In this document: positions 34,114-43,085 of the stretch, piece after piece | Numbering within the stretch: the stretch's first letter is position 1 | Layout: every line of letters starts with the position of its first letter | Assembly: GCA_002440745.1 (NCBI GenBank) | Contig: DJVB01000026.1 | Span: 14,032 to 78,031 of the forward strand | DNA length: 64,000 bases | Direction: 5' to 3' | Source of the DNA: Bacteroidales bacterium UBA6267 | GTDB lineage: Bacteria; Bacteroidota; Bacteroidia; Bacteroidales; UBA1556 | Translations under genes and position numbers: made by a program | The notes under the pieces: model-generated | Database searches by the model: none | What the model saw: the letters and a program-made list of their open reading frames with translations, nothing else | What the model was told of the DNA's origin: nothing

Positions 34114-34262
34114 TCCTTCTGTCCTCTGCGCCATGCTCCATGCCCTTTGCACCATGCCCTTTGCGCCATGCCTTCTATCCTCAGCGCCATGCTCCTTGCC
34201 CTCCTCTGCGCCATGCCTTCTGTCCTCTGCGCCATGCTCCTTGCCCTTTGCTCCATGCTCTC
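34114..34262. repeat. Degenerate tandem repeat with GCNCCATGC core
   Basis: Seven copies of the core GC(G/A/T)CCATGC begin near 34128, 34148, 34162, 34183, 34207, 34228 and 34249, mostly 20-24 bases apart and joined by CCTTCTGTCCT, CCTTGCCCT or similar pyrimidine-rich links. The repeat is far more GC-rich than its surroundings and sits between clpS and a small membrane protein gene. It is not a CRISPR, because the spacers are themselves repetitive. Confidence 0.8.
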
Positions 34263-34343
34263 TTAAGTTGTTATTTGAGATTATTTCAGGGCAAAATTAT
34301 TAAAAACCTTTGTTTAATCAACCATGTTTTTAAAGTTTGATGA

Positions 34344-34574
34344 TTAGGTTTTCTTATTCTTTTTTCTTTTTCCTAACCAGTTATAAAAATATTTCATGGT
34401 GATTCCGTATCCTAAACCGAATATCAGACTTACGATAACTCCAATGGACAGGGTTTTTAAATTAATATCATTTTTAAAAGCCCATGGAATAAAAAGGAAA
34501 TTTGTTAAAAAAATAAAGATTCCGAAAAGGAGTCCTTCTCTAATCCATTTGCGACCTTCATAGGGGTTTTCCAT
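34344..34574 (-). CDS. Small two-helix membrane protein downstream of dxs
   Basis: A 76-residue protein with two hydrophobic segments (about 11-32 and 42-63) and a basic tail (GKRKKNKKT). I do not recognise the family. It starts 5 bases after the dxs stop on the same strand, so it is probably part of the dxr-rseP-dxs transcript. The length, start codon and codon use are consistent with a real gene, but no function can be given. Confidence 0.7.
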   Translation of the reverse strand: MENPYEGRKWIREGLLFGIFIFLTNFLFIPWAFKNDINLKTLSIGVIVSLIFGLGYGITMKYFYNWLGKRKKNKKT

Positions 34575-34579
34575 GAAAA

Positions 34580-36493
34580 TTACTTTAATATTTCCATAGC
34601 CTTAGAGTAAATGCCCTCGGTATCGAAGCCGCATTCTGCCATCAATTCTTCCGGTGTACCGTGTTCGATAAAGTGATCGGGGACGCCAAGTTTAGTTATA
34701 CTTCCTTTGAAACCTAACTCGTACGCGTGCTCAACCACCTGACTTCCAAAGCCTCCCAGAATAGTTCCGTTTTCAACAGTGATAATATGTTGATGCTTCG
34801 ATAAAATATCTTTCAACAATGTTTCGTCGAAGGGCTTGAGAAAGCGCATATTAGCAACTGTGATATTATAGCCCTCTTTTTCTAAACGTTCGGCTGCATT
34901 AAGGGCAAAATTACCAACATGACCAAGAGTTAAAATGGCCAACTTTTCACCGTTTCTTAAGACTTCACCTTTTCCAATGGATAAATTTTCCATGGGTTTT
35001 TCCCAATCAGTAAGAACTCCATTTCCTCGAGGATAACGAATGGCAAAAGGAAAATCGTTTTGGTTTTTGGCTGTGAACATCAAATTGCGGAGTTCAATTT
35101 CATTCATTGCCTCTGCAATAATCATATTTGGTAAAACGCGTAGATAGGCAAGGTCGAAAACTCCATGATGCGTGGGGCCATCTGCTCCAACTAAACCACC
35201 TCTATCAATTCCAAAAATAACAGGTAGTTTTTGTAAAGCAACATCGTGAATTACCTGATCGTAAGCGCGTTGTAAGAAAGTGGAATAGATAGTGCAAAAA
35301 GGAATCATACCGCTGATTGCCATTCCTGCGGCATAAGTGACGGCATGTTGCTCGGCAATTCCTACATCAAAAACACGTTCAGGGATTTCCTTTTGCATAA
35401 TCGTTAAAGAGCTTCCGCTAAGCATCGCGGGAGTAATGCCAACCACCTTTGAATCAGTTTTGGCAAGCTCCAACAAGGTTTTTCCATAAACGTCCTGATA
35501 TTTTGGAGGTGCTGGTTTCGAAGATTCTTTTTTGAGAATTTCACCGGTGTCTCTGTTAAAAGGTCCCGGAGCATGATAGGTGGTCTGATTCATTTCAGCC
35601 ATACTGAATCCTTTGCCCTTTTTAGTGATAACGTGCAATAGTTTAGGACCTTGCAACTTGCTAAGACTGCGGAGAACTTTCACAAGTCGTTCTACATCGT
35701 GGCCGTCAATAGGTCCAAAATAGCGCATATTCAACGACTCCATGTATTCACTACGCTTTAGGAAGATATTCTTGAGAGCCTGCATAAATTTGGACGCAAT
35801 ACGGCGTGGTGTCGGGCCTTTAGTCCCCAAAACCCCAAGAGCATCATAAGTCTTGTCCTTTAGGCGATTATAGGTTTTTGAGGTTGTCACATCCAACAAA
35901 AACTCTTTCAAAGAGCCAACGCCTTTGTCAATCGACATATTATTGTCGTTGAGGATGACTAATAAGTTCGTATTGGATATTCCGGCATTATTCAAACCCT
36001 CATAGGCTTGACCTGCACTCATTGCTCCATCGCCAATAATTGCAACGTGCTGTCGATTTTTTTCGCCTGAAAGTTGCGAACTCATTGCCATTCCTAAAGC
36101 AGCTGAAATGCTGGTTGAAGAATGACCTACACCAAAACTGTCATAAGGACTTTCAGATATTTTTGGGAAACCGCTGATACCGCCTAATTTTCGATTCGTT
36201 ACAAATCTATCGCGGCGTCCGGTGAGTATTTTGTGTCCATAGGCCTGATGACCTACATCCCAAACAAGTTTGTCGTAAGGTGTATTGAAAACATAGTGCA
36301 TGGCCACTGTAAGTTCAACTACGCCTAAACTTGCGCCGAAATGCCCGGGATTGTCGGCTAAGGTGTCAACGATATAATCCCTAATTTCTTGGCATAGTTG
36401 AGGAAGCTGATCCTCTGATAGTTTCTTTAAATCAACAGGGCTATCAATTTTGCTGAGTAATGGGCCAATCCGGTAATTGCTTTTAACTTTCAT
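34580..36493 (-). CDS. dxs: 1-deoxy-D-xylulose-5-phosphate synthase DXS
   Basis: First and rate-limiting step of the MEP pathway: condenses pyruvate and glyceraldehyde 3-phosphate with thiamine diphosphate. The 637-residue protein has HFGASLGVVELTVAMHYVFN (His 51), VWDVGHQAYGHKILTGRRD, the thiamine-binding GDGAMSAGQAYEGLNNAG (154-171) and later the EQHAVTYAAGMA and DRGGLVGADGPTHHG motifs of the transketolase fold. It follows rseP by 10 bases, forming the run dxr-rseP-dxs. Confidence 0.97.
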   Translation of the reverse strand: MKVKSNYRIGPLLSKIDSPVDLKKLSEDQLPQLCQEIRDYIVDTLADNPGHFGASLGVVELTVAMHYVFNTPYDKLVWDVGHQAYGHKILTGRRDRFVTNRKLGGISGFPKISESPYDSFGVGHSSTSISAALGMAMSSQLSGEKNRQHVAIIGDGAMSAGQAYEGLNNAGISNTNLLVILNDNNMSIDKGVGSLKEFLLDVTTSKTYNRLKDKTYDALGVLGTKGPTPRRIASKFMQALKNIFLKRSEYMESLNMRYFGPIDGHDVERLVKVLRSLSKLQGPKLLHVITKKGKGFSMAEMNQTTYHAPGPFNRDTGEILKKESSKPAPPKYQDVYGKTLLELAKTDSKVVGITPAMLSGSSLTIMQKEIPERVFDVGIAEQHAVTYAAGMAISGMIPFCTIYSTFLQRAYDQVIHDVALQKLPVIFGIDRGGLVGADGPTHHGVFDLAYLRVLPNMIIAEAMNEIELRNLMFTAKNQNDFPFAIRYPRGNGVLTDWEKPMENLSIGKGEVLRNGEKLAILTLGHVGNFALNAAERLEKEGYNITVANMRFLKPFDETLLKDILSKHQHIITVENGTILGGFGSQVVEHAYELGFKGSITKLGVPDHFIEHGTPEELMAECGFDTEGIYSKAMEILK

Positions 36494-36503
36494 AGTTAAG
36501 TCA

Positions 36504-37817
36504 CTACTTGAAAATATAATTTAGGAGGTCATTGAAGACGGCAAAGACCATCAGACCAATTAAAATTACCATTCCTACCACTTGAGCTTTTTCCATAAAC
36601 TTTTCGGAAAGTTGGCGTCTTGTAACAGCTTCCCACGTGAGAAACATCACATGTCCGCCATCGAGTGCAGGGATGGGAAGAAGATTCATAAAAGCAAGAA
36701 TAAGAGAGATTAGTCCGGTCAGATACCAGAATTTAGGCCATATCCAAACGCCTCCATAAATGTTAGCAATTCCGATAGGTCCTTGAAGCGACTCGGTGGC
36801 TTTCACTTCGCCGCTAAAAATGCGACCGATTCCTTTAATGTTGGCGGTTAAAACTCCAATTCCATCCTTGATTCCATACTTTAAACCTTTGGCAACATTA
36901 TATTTAGCTCTTTCGTAAGGCGGTTGAGTAGCAGAAAAGCCAATTAATCCAAAACTGTCAACAGCCACTACAAGATTAACGGAATCTGTATTACGAAGCA
37001 CCACAATATCCATGGTTTGACCTTTAAGCGATTTAGCCAAAGAACGAAAATCGCCATAAGAAGAAATAGGTTTTTCTTCAGCAATAATAATATGGTCACC
37101 TGATTTTAAACCTCCTTTTTCGGCATTGCTACCGGGTAAAATGCTATCAACTTCAAATTTAAAATTGTCAGGCTCAATGAATAAATCATAGGATTTGGAG
37201 TAGTTTTTATAGAAAGTGTCCGGAATGACTAAATGAACTTCCTGACCATTTCTGTCAACAACGATGTCGGCTCCCATAAGATTTAAGGGACTTGTAATGT
37301 CTTTAAAACGGTCCACCTTTTCTCCATTGACAGTCAGAATTTTGTCGCCTGTTTCAAAGCCAAGCTGTTGGCCAAGTTCATAAGCATAAATACCATTGTC
37401 GATAGATTCAGCAGGCAGGTACTCTTTTTCGTAGTGCAAAGTGACAAAAGTGAAAATGATAATTCCAAGAATAAAATTCATGATTACACCCCCAAGCATT
37501 ACGATAAGTCGCTGCCATGCCGGTTTAGAGCGAAATTCCCAAGGTTGTGGAGGGAGTTTCATGGCTTCTTTGTCCATCGACTCGTCTATCATCCCACTGA
37601 TTTTTACATAACCGCCAAGGGGAAGCCATCCAACGCCATATTCCGTGTCTCCTTTTTTGAAACTGAAAAGCTTAAAATTCCAAGCGTCGAAAAAGAGAAA
37701 AAACTTTTCTACTTTAATACCGAATGCCCGTGCCGCCATAAAGTGACCTAATTCGTGTAAAGTAACAATTATTGAAAGCCCAAGAATTAATTGGGCAGCC
37801 ATTACTAATCCGCTCAT
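36504..37817 (-). CDS. rseP: RseP-type site-2 intramembrane zinc metalloprotease
   Basis: Cleaves membrane proteins within the bilayer, classically anti-sigma factors and remnant signal peptides. The 437-residue protein has HELGH at 21-25 in the first helix, a central PDZ domain (about 215-275, with ILPGSNAEKGGLKSGDHI) and the second metal motif LDGGH near residue 385. The ATG overlaps the end of dxr by 4 bases, so the genes are coupled. The association of rseP with dxr and dxs matches the common bacterial dxr-rseP arrangement. Confidence 0.95.
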   Translation of the reverse strand: MSGLVMAAQLILGLSIIVTLHELGHFMAARAFGIKVEKFFLFFDAWNFKLFSFKKGDTEYGVGWLPLGGYVKISGMIDESMDKEAMKLPPQPWEFRSKPAWQRLIVMLGGVIMNFILGIIIFTFVTLHYEKEYLPAESIDNGIYAYELGQQLGFETGDKILTVNGEKVDRFKDITSPLNLMGADIVVDRNGQEVHLVIPDTFYKNYSKSYDLFIEPDNFKFEVDSILPGSNAEKGGLKSGDHIIIAEEKPISSYGDFRSLAKSLKGQTMDIVVLRNTDSVNLVVAVDSFGLIGFSATQPPYERAKYNVAKGLKYGIKDGIGVLTANIKGIGRIFSGEVKATESLQGPIGIANIYGGVWIWPKFWYLTGLISLILAFMNLLPIPALDGGHVMFLTWEAVTRRQLSEKFMEKAQVVGMVILIGLMVFAVFNDLLNYIFK

Positions 37818-38971
37818 AATGTTTTAATTCGTTCTAAAAGTTTAATACGTGTAATCCGGTCGGTCTCAAAATAATCTTCTAAAGATGGTTTTTGGATGAA
37901 TGGAATTTGTTCCATTGCTTCTTCAATAAGCACCGGCATAAAGTTGAATCCGATTCTATCGGATAAAAACGCGTGAACTACCATTTCGTTGGCAGCATTA
38001 ACGATACAAGGCATATTCCCGCCCTGTATCATTGCTTTTCGGGCTAATTCCAAATTTGGAAATGTAGCTATATCAGGTTGTTCAAAGGTTAGATTGGGAT
38101 ATTTGCTGAAGTCCATTTTAGGGAATTCGTTGGATATTCGATCCGGCCACGACATTGCGTATTGTATTGGCAATCGCATATCAGGCAGTCCTAATTGTGC
38201 TTTGACACTTCCATCGTTGAACTGCACCATGCTATGAATGATGGATTGTGGATGTACTAACACTTCAATTTGTTCGGCTTTTAATCCGAAAAGCCATTTG
38301 GCTTCAATCATCTCGAACCCTTTGTTCATAAGTGATGCCGAGTCGATAGTGATTTTTGCTCCCATATCCCAATTGGGGTGTTTCAATGCGTCTTTAGCCG
38401 TTATAGTTTCAAGAAAGGTTTTGTTTTTACCTCGAAAAGGGCCTCCGCTTGCGGTAAGTATTATTTTGTCGATAGCACGTGTGCTTTCACCGTTCAAACA
38501 TTGGTAAATAGCTGAATGTTCAGAATCTACGGGTAAAATCAACGAATTAGAATTGAGAGCAGAGTTCATCATTATTTCGCCGGCTACCACAAAAGTTTCC
38601 TTATTAGCAATAGCTAAGGTTTTTCCGGTTTCTAAGGTTTTCAGTACAGGTTTAAGTGCGGCAAAACCAACTATTGCCATCAAAACCAAATCAATAGTTT
38701 CCATCTCGGCAATTTGTTCAAGAGATTCTTGACCTGCAAAGACTTTTATATCCGTTTGGGAAAGTGCATCACGAAGCTTGGGATAGTGTGTTTGATCCAA
38801 AATTACTACAGCATTAGGCTGAAATTCAAGAGCTTGAGCAATAAGTAAATCAACATTGGACGAGGCTGTAAGCACTTCGGCTTCAAACAATTCAGGATGA
38901 GAACGCATAACATCTAAAGCTTGAGTTCCTATAGAACCTGTTGAGCCAAAAATCGCAATGCGTTTCTTCAT
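37814..38971 (-). CDS. dxr: 1-deoxy-D-xylulose 5-phosphate reductoisomerase
   Basis: Second step of the MEP pathway: NADPH-dependent rearrangement of DXP to methylerythritol phosphate; target of fosmidomycin. The 385-residue protein has the NADPH loop IFGSTGSIG (7-15), AIANKETFVVAGE, LPVDSEHSAIYQCL with the metal-binding Asp and Glu, and KITIDSASLMNKGFEMIEA, all standard. It is the first gene of the dxr-rseP-dxs operon and has a -7 box 33 bases upstream. Confidence 0.97.
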   Translation of the reverse strand: MKKRIAIFGSTGSIGTQALDVMRSHPELFEAEVLTASSNVDLLIAQALEFQPNAVVILDQTHYPKLRDALSQTDIKVFAGQESLEQIAEMETIDLVLMAIVGFAALKPVLKTLETGKTLAIANKETFVVAGEIMMNSALNSNSLILPVDSEHSAIYQCLNGESTRAIDKIILTASGGPFRGKNKTFLETITAKDALKHPNWDMGAKITIDSASLMNKGFEMIEAKWLFGLKAEQIEVLVHPQSIIHSMVQFNDGSVKAQLGLPDMRLPIQYAMSWPDRISNEFPKMDFSKYPNLTFEQPDIATFPNLELARKAMIQGGNMPCIVNAANEMVVHAFLSDRIGFNFMPVLIEEAMEQIPFIQKPSLEDYFETDRITRIKLLERIKTL

Positions 38972-39004
38972 GAATCAGTTGGGTAAGGTTTTCAAATTAA
39001 GCGG

Positions 39005-39012
39005 CAAATGTA
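39005..39012 (-). promoter_or_regulatory. -7 promoter element for the dxr-rseP-dxs operon
   Basis: TACATTTG on the minus strand, with CTTG at 39030-39033 (minus strand) 17 bases upstream as a possible -33 element. It lies in the gap between the ABC ATPase gene and dxr. Confidence 0.45.
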
Positions 39013-39080
39013 GTCAAATTTCAAAGGTTCAAGATTCTAATATTTGTTAAGGGAAATATAGAGTAGTTTTTGATTTATAA

Positions 39081-39704
39081 CTATTTGAAGTCGTTCACAT
39101 TGATAAAACTATCGCAAAATTCTATTTCCTCTTTAATGTTGTTTGAACAAATTAGAATAATTCGTTTGGAAGCATATTTTTTTATCCATTGCTGATAAAG
39201 GCTTATTCCGTTGGCATCGAGATTAATAGTGGGTTCGTCGAGCAGCAATAAGTCTGATTTGGAAAGAATAGCAAGTCCTAATTTTAATCGTTGTTTCATT
39301 CCACTCGAAAACTGATTGACTGTTTTGTGAGATTCTTTATCCAACTGAACAGTTTTCAGAAATTCAGCGATGCTCATTTCATCAATGAAATTTTTAAAAC
39401 CTAAATGAAATTTCACAATTTCGACAGGAGTAAATTCTTCAGGGAGCTCCATATATGGCGCTGCGAGCGTGATTGAGGTGTGAATTAATTGGTTTTCTAT
39501 TTGTTGGTTCGACGCAAAATAAGAGACCGATCCAACAGTTGGGTCGAGGTAAGCAGCTACAATCTTGAGTAGGGTCGATTTTCCGGATCCATTACTTCCT
39601 TGAACTGCATAGGATTGATTTGCATGAAAGGTGTAAGAGAGGTTGTTGAAAATCCAATCTTTTTTAAATCTTTTTCCAATATTATCCAGAATGATTTTAT
39701 CCAC
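39081..39704 (-). CDS. ABC transporter ATP-binding protein (no permease nearby)
   Basis: A 207-residue ATPase. It has a Walker A GSNGSGKST (36-44), the ABC signature FSSGMKQRLKLGLAIL and Walker B LLLLDEPTINLD. The start is GTG at 39704. It sits 41 bases downstream of lpxA on the same strand, so it is probably expressed with the lipid A genes. No membrane partner is encoded within the window. In other Bacteroidota a small ATPase is also found near lpxA. Its transported substrate, if any, is unknown. Confidence 0.88.
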   Translation of the reverse strand: MDKIILDNIGKRFKKDWIFNNLSYTFHANQSYAVQGSNGSGKSTLLKIVAAYLDPTVGSVSYFASNQQIENQLIHTSITLAAPYMELPEEFTPVEIVKFHLGFKNFIDEMSIAEFLKTVQLDKESHKTVNQFSSGMKQRLKLGLAILSKSDLLLLDEPTINLDANGISLYQQWIKKYASKRIILICSNNIKEEIEFCDSFINVNDFK

Positions 39705-39745
39705 AACCTATTTGTTATTTAATTGACTGACATAGTCAAATAGAA

Positions 39746-40525
39746 CTATTTGATGTAGCCTCTCATAATTCCACGGCTGGAATTAGCGATGAAACTGAGA
39801 ATTTCATCCCGCTCTTTAGTTGCGGGCATTTCGGCCTCGATGACACTTACAGCCTGAGATACATTGTTGTTTTTCAGGAAGATATGGCGATATATGTCTT
39901 GTATTTCGCTGATTTTTTCGGCAGAAAAATTTCGCCTCCGAAGTCCAATGGAATTAATACCAACATAAGAAAGTGGTTCGCGGGCTGCTTTAGTATATGG
40001 AGGAACGTCTTTTCTGACAAGTGAACCGCCGGAAATCATGGTATGCTGACCAATGGTAACAAACTGATGAACAGCAACTAAACCGCCAATAATGGCATAG
40101 TCGTCAACAATAATATGACCGGCAAGAGTAGCTGCATTTGCCAATATACAATTATTGCCAACAATACAATCGTGGGCAATATGACAGTAGGCCATGAGCA
40201 AGTTATTGTCGCCAATTACGGTTTCCCAATTGGCTTTTGTGCCTCTGTTTATGGTAACAAATTCACGAATAATATTATTATCGCCAATGCGAACGATGGT
40301 TTCTTCTCCTTTGTACTTTAAGTCTTGAGGAATTGCCGAAATAACAGCCCCAGGGAAGATTTTGTTATTTTTTCCAATGCGAGCCCCTTCCATAATCGTA
40401 ACGTTGGAGCCAATCCAAGTTCCTTCACCGATTTCAACATTTTTATGAATTGTAACAAAAGGTTCAATTACAACATTGGAAGCTATTTTTGCTTGCGGAT
40501 GTACGTAAGCTAAGGGTTGATTCAT
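39746..40525 (-). CDS. lpxA: UDP-N-acetylglucosamine acyltransferase LpxA
   Basis: First acylation of lipid A biosynthesis: 3-O-acylation of UDP-GlcNAc from acyl-ACP. The 259-residue protein is a left-handed beta-helix with hexapeptide repeats from the N-terminus (VHPQAKIASNVVIEPFVTIH) and the catalytic His in CHIAHDCIVGNNC. The helical C-terminal domain starts about residue 185 (SIGLRRRNFS). The ATG at 40525 is preferred to a TTG at 40549, since it starts 5 bases after the lpxC-fabZ stop and fits the family. The gene belongs to the lpxD, lpxC-fabZ, lpxA cluster. Confidence 0.96.
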   Translation of the reverse strand: MNQPLAYVHPQAKIASNVVIEPFVTIHKNVEIGEGTWIGSNVTIMEGARIGKNNKIFPGAVISAIPQDLKYKGEETIVRIGDNNIIREFVTINRGTKANWETVIGDNNLLMAYCHIAHDCIVGNNCILANAATLAGHIIVDDYAIIGGLVAVHQFVTIGQHTMISGGSLVRKDVPPYTKAAREPLSYVGINSIGLRRRNFSAEKISEIQDIYRHIFLKNNNVSQAVSVIEAEMPATKERDEILSFIANSSRGIMRGYIK

Positions 40526-40529
40526 AGGT

Positions 40530-41921
40530 TTAGTTTTTAGTTTTAGCAATTTGAGCCAGCATCTCTGCTTCCATTACGACTGTGTCGCCAACCCAGGCTT
40601 TTCCGGCCATGTGGCATAGTCCACGCCGAATGGGAGAGAGTAGCTTTAAATCAAAGATTATCGTATCGCCGGGCACAACTTTTTGGCGCAGCCTTACATT
40701 GTCGATTTTTAGGAAATATGTAGAATAGTTTTCAGGATCAGGCACTTGACTGAGTGCTAAGATGCCACCACTTTGAGCCATTGCTTCAATTTGTAAGACG
40801 GCAGGCATAACAGGTTCTTCAGGAAAATGTCCCTCGAAGAAGGTTTCATTCATGGTTACATTTTTTACCCCGATAACCGAGTCGGAAGTAACTTGCATCA
40901 CTTTGTCAACCAATAAAAATGGTGGACGGTGAGGCAGCATTCGCTTGATGGCTTGTATGTCGAATTGTGGCTTGGCATTCAAATCCACTTTTGGAGCCTG
41001 ATTTTCACGTTGTTTGATTTTTTTGCGAATAAGTTTACTAAAGCTCACATTGGCCGAATGCCCCGGTCGTAATGCAATCACGCGTCCCCGAACCGGCTGA
41101 CCAATTAAGGCCATATCGCCAATCACGTCTAAAAGCTTGTGTCGGGCAGGCTCATTATTCCAATAAAGCTCTACGTTGTTCAGTATGCCTCGCTGCAAAA
41201 CTTCAACTTTAGGTTTATTGAAAAGTTTGGCTAATCGGTCAAGCTCTTCTTGACTTACTACCTTGTTGACAAATACAATGGCATTGGATAAGTCGCCACC
41301 TTTGATTAAATTGTGGTCGAGAAGATATTCTAATTCATGCAGAAAGACAAAAGTTCTACATTTAGCAATTTCGGTTTTAAAATCTTCTAATTTGTTCAGT
41401 TCAGCATTCTGAGTTCCAAGGACTTTAGTGTTGTAGTCTATCATCACATTATATCGGCGAGAATCATCGGGGATGATGGTCATTTCTGTTTGCCGTGCCT
41501 CGTCCTTGTAGGTTATTACCTCATCCACTTCAAAATATATTCTCTCAGCGTCCAATTCTTCTATTCCTGCGTTTAAAAGTGCTTCGACATAAAAACGAGA
41601 GCTTCCGTCCAAAATCGGAGTTTCTTCCTGATTCATTTCTATGAGTGCATTGTCGATGCCTAAGCCCACTAAAGAAGCCAAAACATGTTCGACAGTTGCC
41701 ACCACGGCGCCGTTATGCGAAAGTGTGGTGCCTCGTGAAGTATCAATAACATACTCGGCAAGAGCAGGTATTTCGGGTTGATTTTCTATGTCGGTACGTT
41801 TAAAAACATATCCATGATTTGCGGGAGCCGGCCTAAACTTTATTTTGACATTAACTCCCGTATGAAGTCCAATTCCTTCGACTTCAACTTCACTTTTTAA
41901 CGTAGTTTGCTTTTCTACCAT
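40530..41921 (-). CDS. lpxC-fabZ: Bifunctional LpxC deacetylase/FabZ dehydratase
   Basis: The N-terminal part (1-305) is the UDP-3-O-acyl-GlcNAc deacetylase LpxC, committed step of lipid A synthesis, with zinc ligands H79, H261 and D265 and catalytic H288. The C-terminal part (about 318-463) is the (3R)-hydroxyacyl-ACP dehydratase FabZ, with HRPPFLLVDKV and the catalytic pair H365 (EGHFPEEPVMP) and E379 (IEAMAQSGG). This fusion is characteristic of Bacteroidota. A -7 box lies 40 bases upstream, so the gene can be transcribed separately from lpxD. Confidence 0.97.
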   Translation of the reverse strand: MVEKQTTLKSEVEVEGIGLHTGVNVKIKFRPAPANHGYVFKRTDIENQPEIPALAEYVIDTSRGTTLSHNGAVVATVEHVLASLVGLGIDNALIEMNQEETPILDGSSRFYVEALLNAGIEELDAERIYFEVDEVITYKDEARQTEMTIIPDDSRRYNVMIDYNTKVLGTQNAELNKLEDFKTEIAKCRTFVFLHELEYLLDHNLIKGGDLSNAIVFVNKVVSQEELDRLAKLFNKPKVEVLQRGILNNVELYWNNEPARHKLLDVIGDMALIGQPVRGRVIALRPGHSANVSFSKLIRKKIKQRENQAPKVDLNAKPQFDIQAIKRMLPHRPPFLLVDKVMQVTSDSVIGVKNVTMNETFFEGHFPEEPVMPAVLQIEAMAQSGGILALSQVPDPENYSTYFLKIDNVRLRQKVVPGDTIIFDLKLLSPIRRGLCHMAGKAWVGDTVVMEAEMLAQIAKTKN

Positions 41922-41960
41922 GAATTATCTTATACTATTTTGTTAGCTAATAATAATTTG

Positions 41961-41968
41961 CAAAATTA
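41961..41968 (-). promoter_or_regulatory. -7 promoter element for lpxC-fabZ
   Basis: TAATTTTG on the minus strand, 40 bases before the ATG in the 99-base gap to lpxD. It suggests an internal promoter in the lipid A cluster. Confidence 0.4.
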
Positions 41969-42020
41969 AAAATTAACAGCAAGTTAACAGATTAAATCTT
42001 GCATTTAAATTAATTTAGAT

Positions 42021-43073
42021 TCACTCGGTTTGATTCTCGGCATTTTTACTCCTAAAATCCTTCTCTAACGTGTGTAATTTCTTGGCCAATTCAGGCAGTT
42101 GTTTGAAAATGACAAAAGATTGGACAAATTTTTTGTTGTCAAAAGAAGGAATACCCATTTGAATATCGTTTTCTTTTTTTATTGAATTGGCAACTCCGGT
42201 TTTGGCTGCCAGCTTGACGCCATTGGCAATAGTAATATGCCCGTTGATAGCTACTTGGCCGCCGAACATGCAATTTTTACCAATTTTGGTTGAACCAGCT
42301 ACACCGGTTTGGGCTGCCATCACCGTATTTTCACCAACTTCCACATTATGAGCTATTTGGCAAAGGTTGTCGAGCTTAACACCTCGGCGCAAAATCGTTG
42401 ACCCCATAGTTGCGCGGTCAATAGTTGTGTTTGCTCCCAATTCAACCCAGTCTTCAATAATTACGTTCCCAATTTGGGGAACTTTCTGAAAATCGCCTTC
42501 TTGTTGTGGTGCAAACCCAAAACCGTCTGAACCGATAACAACGCCCGAATGGAAAGTACAATGATTACCAATTATAGATTCATCGAGGATTTTCACGGCG
42601 GGATGAATGAGGCAATTGCTTCCAATTTTTACATTTTCGCCGATATATGCTTGCGGAAAGATGCGAGTATTATCACCAATAACAGCGCCTGAACCAATGA
42701 AAACAAACTCACCTATATAACAGTTTTTTCCAATAACTGCTGTTGAGTCGATATGGGCTTTTTCCGAGATGCCGTTGCGGCGGGCTTCTTTAGCTTGCTG
42801 ATAGGCGGTCAATACCATCGCAAAAGCACTGTAAGCATCTTTAACGCGAATTAAAGTGGCATTCACCGGTTTTTCAAGAACCATATTTTCGTTGATAATT
42901 ACAATCGACGAGTCGGTAGTATAAAGAAATTGGTTGTATTTGGGGTTGGCAAGAAAAGATAAACTTCCTTGCTTTCCTTCTTCAATTTTCGATAGTTGAT
43001 TTACTATAGTTGCCGGATTGCCTTCCACTTTTCCTTGGACAAATCCTGCAATTTGTTCGGCTGTAAATTGCAT
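42021..43073 (-). CDS. lpxD: UDP-3-O-acylglucosamine N-acyltransferase LpxD
   Basis: Third step of lipid A biosynthesis: N-acylation of UDP-3-O-acylglucosamine. The 350-residue protein has the N-terminal uridine-binding domain (1-100, with FTAEQIAGFVQGKVEG), then a hexapeptide beta-helix (about 108-310) with the motif KLDNLCQIAHNVEVGENT that carries the catalytic His. A C-terminal helix follows. It is the canonical copy; a divergent second copy is at 23440-24375. It follows the S9 peptidase gene by 12 bases. Confidence 0.96.
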   Translation of the reverse strand: MQFTAEQIAGFVQGKVEGNPATIVNQLSKIEEGKQGSLSFLANPKYNQFLYTTDSSIVIINENMVLEKPVNATLIRVKDAYSAFAMVLTAYQQAKEARRNGISEKAHIDSTAVIGKNCYIGEFVFIGSGAVIGDNTRIFPQAYIGENVKIGSNCLIHPAVKILDESIIGNHCTFHSGVVIGSDGFGFAPQQEGDFQKVPQIGNVIIEDWVELGANTTIDRATMGSTILRRGVKLDNLCQIAHNVEVGENTVMAAQTGVAGSTKIGKNCMFGGQVAINGHITIANGVKLAAKTGVANSIKKENDIQMGIPSFDNKKFVQSFVIFKQLPELAKKLHTLEKDFRSKNAENQTE

Positions 43074-43085
43074 AAAATCTTTGTT

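Noticed and set aside
34114..34262. Possible CRISPR array
   Set aside because: The copies are degenerate and the intervals are short and similar to one another, so there are no unique spacers. No cas gene is in the window.
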